A DNA stretch of 13,212 bases from JAWOHX01 sp046484975. Its GTDB lineage: Bacteria; Bacillota; Clostridia; DUPQ01. Made by a program: the position numbers and the translations under genes. Shown here piece after piece: positions 1 to 6,303 of this stretch (position 1 is the first letter of the stretch; each line of letters starts with the position of its first letter). Below the pieces are notes generated by a model that was not told where the DNA came from, made no database searches, and worked only from the letters and a program-made list of their open reading frames with translations. Location: assembly GCA_046484975.1 (NCBI GenBank), contig JAWOHX010000015.1:1-13212 (forward strand), read 5' to 3'.

Positions 1-2
1 GC

Positions 3-635
3 GGCACCACGATGTTCCGGGGCGAGAAGAACACCAACTGGGAAGGCGGGTACCGTGTCCCCACGGCGATCCGGTGGCCCGGCGTCATCGAGCCCGGCAC
101 GATCATCAACGACATCGGCGCCCACGAGGACATGTTCCTCACCCTGGCCAATGCGGCCGGCGCGCAGAACGTCAAGGAAGATCTCCTGAAGGGCACGCGC
201 ATCGGCGGCCGCAAGTACAAGGTACATCTCGACGGCTACGATCTCGGCCCTGCCCTGCGTGGCGAAGCGGAATGGCCGCGCAAGGAGTTCATTTACTGGA
301 CGGACGACGGCAGCGTGGCCGCGCTGCGCTACGGCAACTGGAAGGCGACCTTCCTCGTCCAGCGCGCCCACGGCATGAACGTCTGGCTCGAGCCCTTCGT
401 CGAACTCCGCGCCCCGATGCTGACCAACCTGCGCATGGATCCCTTCGAGATCGCGCATGAGATCGGCATGGACTACGGCCGCTGGTACGTGGAGCACATG
501 TTCATGATCGCGCCCGCGGGTGCCTACGTAGCCAGGTGGCTTCAGAGCTTCAGGGAGTACCCGCCGCGCCAGAAGCCCGGCAGCTTCAACCTGGACCGCG
601 TGATGGAAACCGTCACGTCGGGTTCGAACCAGTAG
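3..635 (+). CDS. Arylsulfatase (sulfatase family), C-terminal part; 5' end outside window
   Basis: This is an open frame running in from the left edge and stopping at TAG (633-635). The first residues include FRGEKNTNWEGGYRVP followed by a RWPGVI segment, the conserved stretch of arylsulfatase-A-type enzymes that follows the metal-binding core. The remainder, with a WTDDGSVAALRYGNWK segment and a long C-terminal tail, also fits that family. Sulfatases hydrolyse sulfate esters using a formylglycine made from Cys or Ser in a CxPSR-type motif. That motif and the first metal ligands lie upstream and cannot be seen, so activity cannot be judged. About 210 residues are present out of a usual 500 or more. 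GC-rich codon use matches the HAD gene downstream and differs sharply from everything after about 1077. Family assignment is confident; the substrate is unknown. Confidence 0.85.
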   Translation, partial: GTTMFRGEKNTNWEGGYRVPTAIRWPGVIEPGTIINDIGAHEDMFLTLANAAGAQNVKEDLLKGTRIGGRKYKVHLDGYDLGPALRGEAEWPRKEFIYWTDDGSVAALRYGNWKATFLVQRAHGMNVWLEPFVELRAPMLTNLRMDPFEIAHEIGMDYGRWYVEHMFMIAPAGAYVARWLQSFREYPPRQKPGSFNLDRVMETVTSGSNQ

Positions 636-639
636 CATC

Positions 640-658
640 TCCCCCGAGGGGCGGGGGA
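640..658. other. GC-rich hairpin after the sulfatase gene
   Basis: A perfect 7-bp inverted repeat, TCCCCCG (640-646) and CGGGGGA (652-658), with a 5-base loop, lies just after the sulfatase stop codon. No T-tract follows, so it is not a standard intrinsic terminator. It may stabilise the 3' end of the transcript or simply reflect GC-rich sequence. Confidence 0.3.
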
Positions 659-696
659 ACGTTCCTTCGCCCCTCCTTCTTTCCTCAGCGAAACGC

Positions 697-1110
697 ATGG
701 GCTTCTTGAACGCGAACAGTGCTCTTCGAGTTGTCGCCGGGGCGGTGCTTTCCCTGGCCCTGGCGGCGGTCCAGGCCGAGCCCCTGCCGTCGTGGCGAGA
801 CTCGGAGAGCCGCACACAGATCATCTCGTTCGTCGACGCGGTGACGGACCCGGGCTCGCCCGATTTCGTGCCGGCGCCGGAGCGCATCGCCGTGTTCGAC
901 AACGACGGTACGCTCTGGTCAGAGCAGCCGTTCTATTTCCAACTCGCCTTCGCGATCGACCGGGTGCGGGCCGTGGCCGACGAAAACCCGGCCTGGAAGA
1001 CGACGCAACCCTTCAAGGCCGCGCTCGAGGGCGATATGGAGGCACTGGTCGCCTCTGGCAAGCAGGGCTTGCTTGGCACCGGAAGTGTGTATTCCGCCCG
1101 ATCAAGATAA
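697..1110 (+). CDS. Exported HAD-superfamily phosphatase, N-terminal half, cut by the sequence junction
   Basis: The frame opens at ATG 697. Residues about 9-28 form a signal peptide (hydrophobic RVVAGAVLSLALAAV, then a QAEP cleavage region), so the product should be exported. HAD motif I is IAVFDNDGTLW, with the nucleophile Asp68 and general acid Asp70. Enzymes of this type are phosphohydrolases of about 300 residues. Here the family-like sequence stops near Leu126 (base about 1074), and the last 11 codons to the TGA... frame end at 1110 are read from unrelated DNA. Motifs II-IV are therefore missing and the product as written would be inactive. No clear Shine-Dalgarno sequence precedes the ATG. 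It lies 61 bp after the sulfatase on the same strand, so the two could be co-transcribed in the source organism. The substrate is unknown. Confidence 0.7.
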   Translation: MGFLNANSALRVVAGAVLSLALAAVQAEPLPSWRDSESRTQIISFVDAVTDPGSPDFVPAPERIAVFDNDGTLWSEQPFYFQLAFAIDRVRAVADENPAWKTTQPFKAALEGDMEALVASGKQGLLGTGSVYSARSR

Positions 1111-1511
1111 AAACGCAGGATCATGCTCATGTAGGGGATGCCGATGAGGTAGATGGACAGCATGCCGATCACAATGGAAAGAAGGATTAGCCAGCCTTTC
1201 CCGGCGCTTCCTGCCGCCAGTTTCCCTGTAACGAAGCTCCCCAGGATGAATCCCGGGATGAACCCGAAGGAAGGCATGAGCACATATCCCGCCCCTCCCC
1301 CGGATGCGAACACGGGAAAGCCGAACAAGCCCAGGAGCAGATAAAGGGACATGGCAAGGGCGGCTTTGCCCGGGCCCAGGAGCAGTCCCGCCATCACCGC
1401 AAAGAACGCCTGGAAGGTGACATCAATGAAACCCAGCGGAATCCGCAGGGTTGCTCCGGCGATCATGAGGACCACGAAAAGGGATATGCGGGTCAGGTCT
1501 TTCGGTTTCAT
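933..1511 (-). CDS. bioY: Biotin transporter S component BioY, C-terminus lost at the junction
   Basis: BioY is the membrane biotin-binding subunit of an ECF-type vitamin transporter. Residues 1-145 match the family: TM1 (ISLFVVLMIAGATLRIP), the motif VTFQAFFAVMAGLLLGP, YLLLGLFGFPVF, then GGGAGYVLMPSFGFIPGF, and a further helix around ILLSIVIGMLSIYLIGIPY. Family members are about 180-190 residues, so roughly 40 residues and the last helix are missing. The frame continues to a stop at 933, but everything past about base 1077 is antisense to the HAD gene and is not BioY. I chose the ATG at 1511-1509 because AAAAAAGG lies at a suitable distance; an ATG six bases upstream (1517) is too close to it. 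The gene has its own promoter overlapped by a BirA-type operator, which fits biotin-repressed expression. Confidence 0.85.
   Translation of the reverse strand: MKPKDLTRISLFVVLMIAGATLRIPLGFIDVTFQAFFAVMAGLLLGPGKAALAMSLYLLLGLFGFPVFASGGGAGYVLMPSFGFIPGFILGSFVTGKLAAGSAGKGWLILLSIVIGMLSIYLIGIPYMSMILRFYLDRAEYTLPVPSKPCLPEATSASISPSSAALKGCVVFQAGFSSATARTRSIAKASWK
1060..1090. other. Chimeric junction between GC-rich proteobacterial-type DNA and clostridial-type DNA
   Basis: HAD-phosphatase homology on + ends near base 1074, and BioY-like sequence on - ends near base 1077, so two genes are truncated at one point. Base composition and codon use change at the same place. A 6-bp inverted repeat, CAAGCA (1059-1064) and TGCTTG (1070-1075), sits on the breakpoint. 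No transposase, integrase, tRNA or direct repeat is visible. An assembly, amplification or ligation chimera is the simplest reading. Confidence 0.75.
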
Positions 1512-1529
1512 GGGCATCCTTTTTTGTAC

Positions 1530-1558
1530 AAATTAGCATAGGACGTGCTAAATGTCAA
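1530..1558 (-). promoter_or_regulatory. bioY promoter
   Basis: On the minus strand, TTGACA (1558-1553) and TAATTT (1535-1530) are separated by exactly 17 bp, a good sigma-A-type promoter reading toward bioY. The -35 hexamer lies inside the left half of the biotin operator, so repressor binding should block polymerase. Confidence 0.7.
1533..1551. repeat. Short palindrome in the bioY promoter spacer
   Basis: TTAGCA (1533-1538) and TGCTAA (1546-1551) form a perfect 6-bp inverted repeat around 7 bases. It lies between the bioY -35 and -10 boxes and slightly overlaps the -10. It could be a second operator or chance. Confidence 0.4.
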
Positions 1559-1583
1559 CCAGAATAAACATAAGAGGTTGACA
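1553..1583. promoter_or_regulatory. BirA-type biotin operator
   Basis: TGTCAACC (1553-1560) and GGTTGACA (1576-1583) are perfect 8-base inverted repeats separated by 15 bases, with partial symmetry continuing outside. This closely resembles the known Bacillota BirA operator (TTGTTAACC, 14-15 bases, GGTTAACAA), with C/G replacing the central T/A pair. Its place over the -35 box of a biotin transporter gene supports the call. The right half ends 12 bp before the phoH -35 box, so an effect on phoH is possible but not shown. Confidence 0.85.
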
Positions 1584-1595
1584 ATTCTGGTTCTA

Positions 1596-1624
1596 TTGCC
1601 CTTCCTGCAGGGATATAATATAAT
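1596..1624 (+). promoter_or_regulatory. phoH operon promoter
   Basis: TTGCCC (1596-1601), a 17-bp spacer and TATAAT (1619-1624) form a strong predicted promoter. A second TATAAT overlaps at 1614-1619 but has no -35 at proper distance. Transcription would begin near 1631, giving a short leader that carries the phoH ribosome binding site GGGAGGA (1639-1645). Confidence 0.65.
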
Positions 1625-1652
1625 GAACCTGACGAAACGGGAGGAATTCTCA

Positions 1653-2621
1653 TTGGAAAAGATCATAGAGTTTGATAACGTGGAACAGCTGATGAACCTT
1701 TTCGGCAGCGAGGACGAGAACATCAGGGTCATTGAAGAGCTCATGGATGTCCACATCGTCTCCAGGGGGACAGAAATCAAAATACAGGGGCAACCGGAAA
1801 ACATTGAAAAAGCCGCCCTTCTCATGGAAAAACTGATGCCCGTTTCCATCGACGGGGAACCCATCACCCGCCAGAACGTCACCTACCTGGCCGGTCTCAT
1901 CATGGACAACCAGCTGGACGACAAGGAGCACCCTGTGGATTTCGTATGCCTCACGGCAAAGGGAAAGCCCATCCGGTCCAAGACTTACGGCCAGAAGAAA
2001 TACGTGGAGACCATCCGGCAGAACGACATCACCTTCGGCATCGGGCCTGCGGGCACGGGAAAGACCTTCCTGGCCGTGGCCATGGCGGTGACCGCATACC
2101 GGGAAAAAAAGGTGAACCGGATTATCCTGACCCGTCCGGCGGTGGAGGCAGGAGAGAAACTGGGGTTTTTGCCCGGGGATCTCCAGAGCAAGGTGGACCC
2201 CTATCTTCGACCCCTCTATGATGCCATGTACGAGATTCTCGGAACAGAATCCTTTCTCAGGAACAAGGAAAAAGGCATCATTGAGGTCATTCCCCTGGCA
2301 TACATGAGGGGAAGGACCCTGGATGATTCCTTCATCATACTGGATGAAGCCCAGAACACCACCCGGGAGCAGATGAAGATGTTCCTCACCCGAATGGGTT
2401 TCGGTTCAAAGGCCATCGTCAACGGGGACATCACCCAGATCGACCTGCCACCGGACAGGAAATCCGGACTGGTGGACTCCATCAAGGTGCTGGGGGGAAT
2501 CAAGGGAATTGGGTTCGTGCATCTCACCGACCGGGATGTGGTACGGCATGAACTGGTGCAGAAAATCATCAAGGCATATGAGAAGAACGACAAATCCGGG
2601 AGGCAGGTGAAAAGGACATGA
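1653..2621 (+). CDS. phoH: PhoH-family ATPase
   Basis: PhoH proteins are cytoplasmic P-loop NTPases related to the helicase core; in Bacillota they sit beside ybeY and era and are linked to RNA and ribosome metabolism, though the exact reaction is unsettled. The N-terminal region (residues 1-70, IIEFDNVEQLMNLFGSEDEN, then a KH-like VHIVSRGTEIKIQG) is typical. Walker A is GPAGTGKT with Lys137, and Walker B is FIILDEAQN with Asp231-Glu232. From TTG 1653 the protein has 322 residues, the normal family length. The frame is open upstream, including ATG 1623, but that ATG overlaps the predicted -10 box, while GGGAGGA lies 7 bases before the TTG. The stop overlaps the pgpH start (ATGA). The yqfC/yqfD genes often found upstream in this order are absent; bioY occupies that side. 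Confidence 0.92.
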   Translation: MEKIIEFDNVEQLMNLFGSEDENIRVIEELMDVHIVSRGTEIKIQGQPENIEKAALLMEKLMPVSIDGEPITRQNVTYLAGLIMDNQLDDKEHPVDFVCLTAKGKPIRSKTYGQKKYVETIRQNDITFGIGPAGTGKTFLAVAMAVTAYREKKVNRIILTRPAVEAGEKLGFLPGDLQSKVDPYLRPLYDAMYEILGTESFLRNKEKGIIEVIPLAYMRGRTLDDSFIILDEAQNTTREQMKMFLTRMGFGSKAIVNGDITQIDLPPDRKSGLVDSIKVLGGIKGIGFVHLTDRDVVRHELVQKIIKAYEKNDKSGRQVKRT

Positions 2622-4735
2622 AAAAGAAATTGCAAAGCCATAAGCTTCATCTGGCCCTGTCCATCTTGATTGTCGGATTGACCATCATCGCCATTTCCCT
2701 GCTGATATTCCTGAAATTATCACCCTTGAATTCACCGGTGACCCCTCAGAACGAAGCGAAATCAGACATCTACGCCCCCTTTGATTTTTACGATGAGCAG
2801 GGGACCCGCATGAGGGCAGTGGCTGCATACGAGAACCAGAAACCCGTGGTCATCCGGGTCAACGAGGCCATGTTCACGGCTTTTGAGGAAGTCATCGATT
2901 TTTTCAAGACAACCGACCAGGCAAGGGTGGAGATCAGGAGGCAGTTTCCCACCCAGGAAGCGGTACGCCAAAACAGGGAAAACACCTTGTATTTATATAT
3001 TTCCTACGCATCCGGAAAAGGGGTCGTCTTCACCGAGAAAGACGCCATCCTGCTGCTTTCGTCCCTCGGGGACACGGAGTATGAGCATTTCAAGACCAAT
3101 TTCAAGCTCCTGTTCGCCGATATACAGAGTTCCGACATCTTCGAGGGCAACCTGATTCAAATAGCAGGTCTTTTCAAGTATGAGATATCCGCCCGGCTGA
3201 TGAATGTGGCAGTGCAGGAAATATCCGGGCACATGGCGGAGGTTTTCCTCAGGATCAACAGCATAGAAAATGAATCCCTGACCATCCGGGCCAGACAGGC
3301 AGCCTACGAAGAGATCATACGGAACAGCCCGGTGACTGTCATCAAAGGGTCGCGGATTGCCTCGAGGGGAGAACCCCTCACCGGGGACCAGCTCAGGCTG
3401 CTCCAGGACATGGGGCTCCTCCGGGCCGAAGGCTTCGATTTCTACAGTTTTGCCATGGTCCTGTTCATAGTGCTGCTGATGGCTTCCCTGGTGTTCGTCT
3501 TCATCCGGATCCTGCAGGTGGGATACAGGTATGACAGGAAAAAACTTCTCGTCGCCGGAATCATCCTGACACTGGTGTTCTTTCTTGCCTATCTCATCCC
3601 TGGCGAGCAATACCTGGTGGTCCCGGTCCTTATCATCCCCATGCTCATCGCCATTCTGCTGGACGAGAAAACCGCAGCGGTGCTCAGTGTCGTCTCCGCC
3701 ATCGGATTCACCCTCATGTTCCAGGCGGACATCGCATACACCGCCATGCTCATCGCAGGAAGCCTGTTGAGCATCTATATCATACGCAAGACCAGCATTC
3801 GGTTGAAACTGGCCCTGTCCGGATTCGTGGTGGGTGCTTTCAACATTCTGGTGCTGGCATCCATCGCCTTCCTGCTAGGACGGGAATGGGTGACGTCAGA
3901 CCTGCTGCTGCAGAGCGCCGTCATCATGACAGGCTGTGTCGGGGCCTCCATCATCACCCTGGGACTGCTGCCCGTGTTCGAGGGTTTTTTCAACCTCATC
4001 ACACCGTTCAAGCTGCTGGAAATCTCCAATCCTACCCAGCCTCTCATCAAAAGGCTTCTGTTGGAAGCACCCGGCACCTATCACCATTCCCTGATGGTGG
4101 GAAACCTGGCAGAGGCCGGGGCGGAAGCCATCGGTGCCGATGGCTTGCTGGCGAGGGTCGGTGCATATTATCATGACGTGGGCAAGCTCAACCGACCGGG
4201 CTTCTTTACGGAAAACCAGACCATCAACGAGAATCCCCATGACAAGATGACCCCATCCCTCAGCACCTTTGTCATTGTGAACCATACGAAGGACGGTGTG
4301 GAGCTGGCCAAGAAATACAAGCTTCCCCATCCCATCCGGGACATCATTGAGGAACACCACGGGACGACCAAGGTCAAATACTTTTACGAGAAAGCCCGGC
4401 AAGCCGCAGGGGACAAGCCGGTGAAGGACGAGGAGTTTAGGTACCCCGGGCCCAGGCCGAAGACCAAGGAGTCAGCGGCGGTGCTGCTGGCAGATGCCGT
4501 GGAGGCCAGTATCCGCTCTTTGGGATCAAGCACCCGGGGGGAGATCGAAGGACTGGTCAGAAGGATCATCAAGGAAAAGATCGATGACAACCAGTTTTCC
4601 ATGTGCAACCTGACCTTCAAGGATTTTGACGACATTGCCGATGCATTCACCAAGGTGGCCAACGGATACTTCCATCAGCGGATCCAGTATCCTGACAGCA
4701 AAGGAGCGGAAAACATTGAGACTAAAAATCAATAG
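2618..4735 (+). CDS. pgpH: Cyclic-di-AMP phosphodiesterase PgpH (7TM-HD family)
   Basis: PgpH is a membrane enzyme that hydrolyses the second messenger c-di-AMP to pApA in Bacillota. The order is complete at 705 residues: a TM anchor (about 9-32), an extracellular 7TMR-HDED domain (about 45-270), seven TM segments (about 275-465), and a cytoplasmic HD domain. Metal-binding residues are visible in TYHHSLMVGNLAE (His489/His490), the HD pair His519-Asp520 in YYHDVGKLNRP, and a later IIEEHHGTTKVKYFY segment. It starts 4 bases inside phoH, suggesting translational coupling, with GGGAGG and GAAAAGG upstream. This position, between phoH and ybeY, is the standard one in the phylum (yqfF in Bacillus subtilis). 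Family and function are well supported; c-di-AMP specificity is inferred from homology. Confidence 0.93.
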   Translation: MKKKLQSHKLHLALSILIVGLTIIAISLLIFLKLSPLNSPVTPQNEAKSDIYAPFDFYDEQGTRMRAVAAYENQKPVVIRVNEAMFTAFEEVIDFFKTTDQARVEIRRQFPTQEAVRQNRENTLYLYISYASGKGVVFTEKDAILLLSSLGDTEYEHFKTNFKLLFADIQSSDIFEGNLIQIAGLFKYEISARLMNVAVQEISGHMAEVFLRINSIENESLTIRARQAAYEEIIRNSPVTVIKGSRIASRGEPLTGDQLRLLQDMGLLRAEGFDFYSFAMVLFIVLLMASLVFVFIRILQVGYRYDRKKLLVAGIILTLVFFLAYLIPGEQYLVVPVLIIPMLIAILLDEKTAAVLSVVSAIGFTLMFQADIAYTAMLIAGSLLSIYIIRKTSIRLKLALSGFVVGAFNILVLASIAFLLGREWVTSDLLLQSAVIMTGCVGASIITLGLLPVFEGFFNLITPFKLLEISNPTQPLIKRLLLEAPGTYHHSLMVGNLAEAGAEAIGADGLLARVGAYYHDVGKLNRPGFFTENQTINENPHDKMTPSLSTFVIVNHTKDGVELAKKYKLPHPIRDIIEEHHGTTKVKYFYEKARQAAGDKPVKDEEFRYPGPRPKTKESAAVLLADAVEASIRSLGSSTRGEIEGLVRRIIKEKIDDNQFSMCNLTFKDFDDIADAFTKVANGYFHQRIQYPDSKGAENIETKNQ

Positions 4736-5201
4736 TGTGGATATGTACGGGAAAAAAAAGATCGGCCGCTACATCCGCATCGCGAAAAAAGTGATGGTGC
4801 ACTGCGTTGCAGAACATTCCGGGGTACCCTTGGAAGCAGACATCACCTTTGCGGAGGATTCCCATATCCGGCGGCTCAACAGGGAATACCGGGAGATTGA
4901 CCGGGAAACCGACGTGCTCTCCTTTCCCATGCTGGAAGCAGGGGAACAGGGATTGGAAATCACCCGGAAGGATGCCGACGCGGGGACGGGAAGGGTTTTT
5001 CTGGGGGACATCGTCATTTCCTTTGACAAGGCACTGTCCCAGGCGGAGGAATACGAGCATTCCGTGGAAAGGGAAACGGCTTTTTTGGCATGCCACGGCA
5101 TGCTGCACCTGCTGGGATATGACCACCGGGACACCGCGGAGGAAGAAAGGATGAACCGGAAACAGGAAGAGATCCTGGACCGTGCAGGATATGTGAGATG
5201 A
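4716..5201 (+). CDS. ybeY: Endoribonuclease YbeY (16S rRNA maturation)
   Basis: YbeY is a zinc-dependent single-strand endoribonuclease involved in 16S rRNA 3'-end processing and ribosome quality control. The signature CHGMLHLLGYDH carries the three zinc-binding histidines His127, His131 and His137. The upstream conserved segment REIDRETDVLSFPM is also present. I place the start at TTG 4716, giving 161 residues beginning MRLKINSVDMYG. AAGGAG (4701-4706) precedes it by 9 bases, and the upstream frame reads antisense-like, non-conserved residues. The alternative ATG 4743 would cut the first strand and has no ribosome binding site. The start lies 20 bases inside pgpH, and the stop overlaps the next start (ATGA). 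The context with phoH and era supports the call. Confidence 0.93.
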   Translation: MRLKINSVDMYGKKKIGRYIRIAKKVMVHCVAEHSGVPLEADITFAEDSHIRRLNREYREIDRETDVLSFPMLEAGEQGLEITRKDADAGTGRVFLGDIVISFDKALSQAEEYEHSVERETAFLACHGMLHLLGYDHRDTAEEERMNRKQEEILDRAGYVR

Positions 5202-5908
5202 AAAAAAAGCATCGGGTCACCGACAGCTTCAATCATGCCATCCATGGCCTTTTTTATGCCTTGAAAAGTGAGAGGAACATGAGGATCCATATCGCTGCAG
5301 CGGTCATCCTGGTGTTTTTGAGCTTTTTTTTCAACCTCAATGTCCAGGAGGTCATGTTCGTGTTCATGGCGGTGACCTTCGTGGTGATTTCAGAGCTCTT
5401 CAACACGGCCATCGAGAAGCTGGGTGACGCCATCACGACGGGACTTGACGACCAGGTCAGGGTGGCCAAGGACATCTCGGCGGGAGCCGTCCTGGTATCG
5501 TCGGTTTTCGCGGTGTTCTCGGGCTATCTGGTCTTCCAGAACAAAGCCGTGGAGGAAGTGGAGAAGCTGGTCCGCATCATCCTGGATTCCCCGTTCCATT
5601 TCTCTTTTCTGGCGGTGGGGGTGAGCCTTGCAGGCGTCATCGTCATCAAGGTCATCACCAGGAAAGGAACCCCTCTCAAAGGCGGGTTCCCCAGCGGGCA
5701 CAGCACGGTGGCCTTCTGCCTTGCCACTGTCATCGTCATCATCACATGGAATGTCTATGCGGCGTTGATTGCCTATGTCATCGCTGCCATGGTGGCCCAG
5801 AGCAGGATGAGGTCGGGCATACACAGTTTCCTGGAGGTCCTTTTTGGTGCCACCCTGGGCATCTCCGCAGCCCTGCTCGTGTATAAAATACTGGAGGTAA
5901 TCCTATGA
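5198..5908 (+). CDS. DgkA-type lipid kinase fused to a PAP2 phosphatase domain
   Basis: Two membrane enzymes are fused in one 236-residue frame. Residues 1-115 are a DgkA-family kinase: SERN with Glu25, the signature ELFNTAIEKLGD (Glu66, Asn69, Glu73, Asp77) and AKDISAGAVLVSS. In Gram-positive bacteria this family phosphorylates undecaprenol, and diacylglycerol in others. Residues about 130-236 are a PAP2 phosphatase domain: Lys151 region, PSGHS (165-169) with His168, and SRMRSGIH (202-209) with His209. The position four residues after that histidine, usually Asp, is Glu213. Several TM helices occur in both halves. The pair could recycle undecaprenyl phosphate for cell-wall synthesis, making it from undecaprenol and from the pyrophosphate; this is inference. 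It overlaps ybeY and cdd by 4 bases each. Such fusions are known in Clostridia, so it is unusual but not new. Confidence 0.88.
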   Translation: MKKKHRVTDSFNHAIHGLFYALKSERNMRIHIAAAVILVFLSFFFNLNVQEVMFVFMAVTFVVISELFNTAIEKLGDAITTGLDDQVRVAKDISAGAVLVSSVFAVFSGYLVFQNKAVEEVEKLVRIILDSPFHFSFLAVGVSLAGVIVIKVITRKGTPLKGGFPSGHSTVAFCLATVIVIITWNVYAALIAYVIAAMVAQSRMRSGIHSFLEVLFGATLGISAALLVYKILEVIL

Positions 5909-6303
5909 AAAAACTCATGGAACAGGCGAAACAGGCCTATGCCCATGCCTACGCACCTTACTCGGGAATCAGGATCGGGGCCTGCCTGCAAGGAAAAAGC
6001 GGAAAAACATATACCGGATGCAACATGGAGAACGCATCCTACGGGGCAACCATCTGCGCGGAACGTTGCGCCGTGGCCAAGGCGGTGTCCGAAGGGGAGA
6101 GGGAATTCACCGGGATCGCAGTGACAGGGGACCTGGACGGATATGCCTATCCCTGCGGGATATGCAGGCAGGTCTTAAGCGAGTTCATGGACATGGACGG
6201 AAAAGTCGCAGTGGGAGGAAGGGACAGGCAGGATTTGGTATTCACCCTGGGACAGCTTCTCCCCCATCATTTTGAATACACAGGAAAGAAGGAGGGGACA
6301 TGA
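5905..6303 (+). CDS. cdd: Cytidine deaminase
   Basis: This is a small homotetrameric-type zinc enzyme that converts cytidine and deoxycytidine to uridine forms in pyrimidine salvage. At 132 residues it has normal length. Motifs are YAPYSGIRIGACL (substrate pocket), GCNMENASYG, then TICAERCA with zinc ligand Cys51 and proton-shuttle Glu53, and PCGICRQ with zinc ligands Cys84 and Cys87. GGAGG (5893-5897) lies 7 bases before ATG 5905. The start overlaps the end of the kinase-phosphatase gene and the stop overlaps the era start region. Its place between dgkA and era is the classic Bacillota order. All catalytic residues are intact. Confidence 0.95.
   Translation: MKKLMEQAKQAYAHAYAPYSGIRIGACLQGKSGKTYTGCNMENASYGATICAERCAVAKAVSEGEREFTGIAVTGDLDGYAYPCGICRQVLSEFMDMDGKVAVGGRDRQDLVFTLGQLLPHHFEYTGKKEGT

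Noticed and set aside
1..1076. GC-rich segment as a horizontally acquired island in a clostridial genome
   Set aside because: No integrase, transposase, tRNA or flanking repeat, and the break cuts two genes at one point; a chimera explains this more simply. The left end is outside the window, so it cannot be ruled out.
1578..1583. TTGACA on + as the -35 box of phoH
   Set aside because: It is 30 bp or more from either TATAAT and 17 bp downstream of it there is no -10-like sequence. It is explained as part of the right half of the biotin operator.
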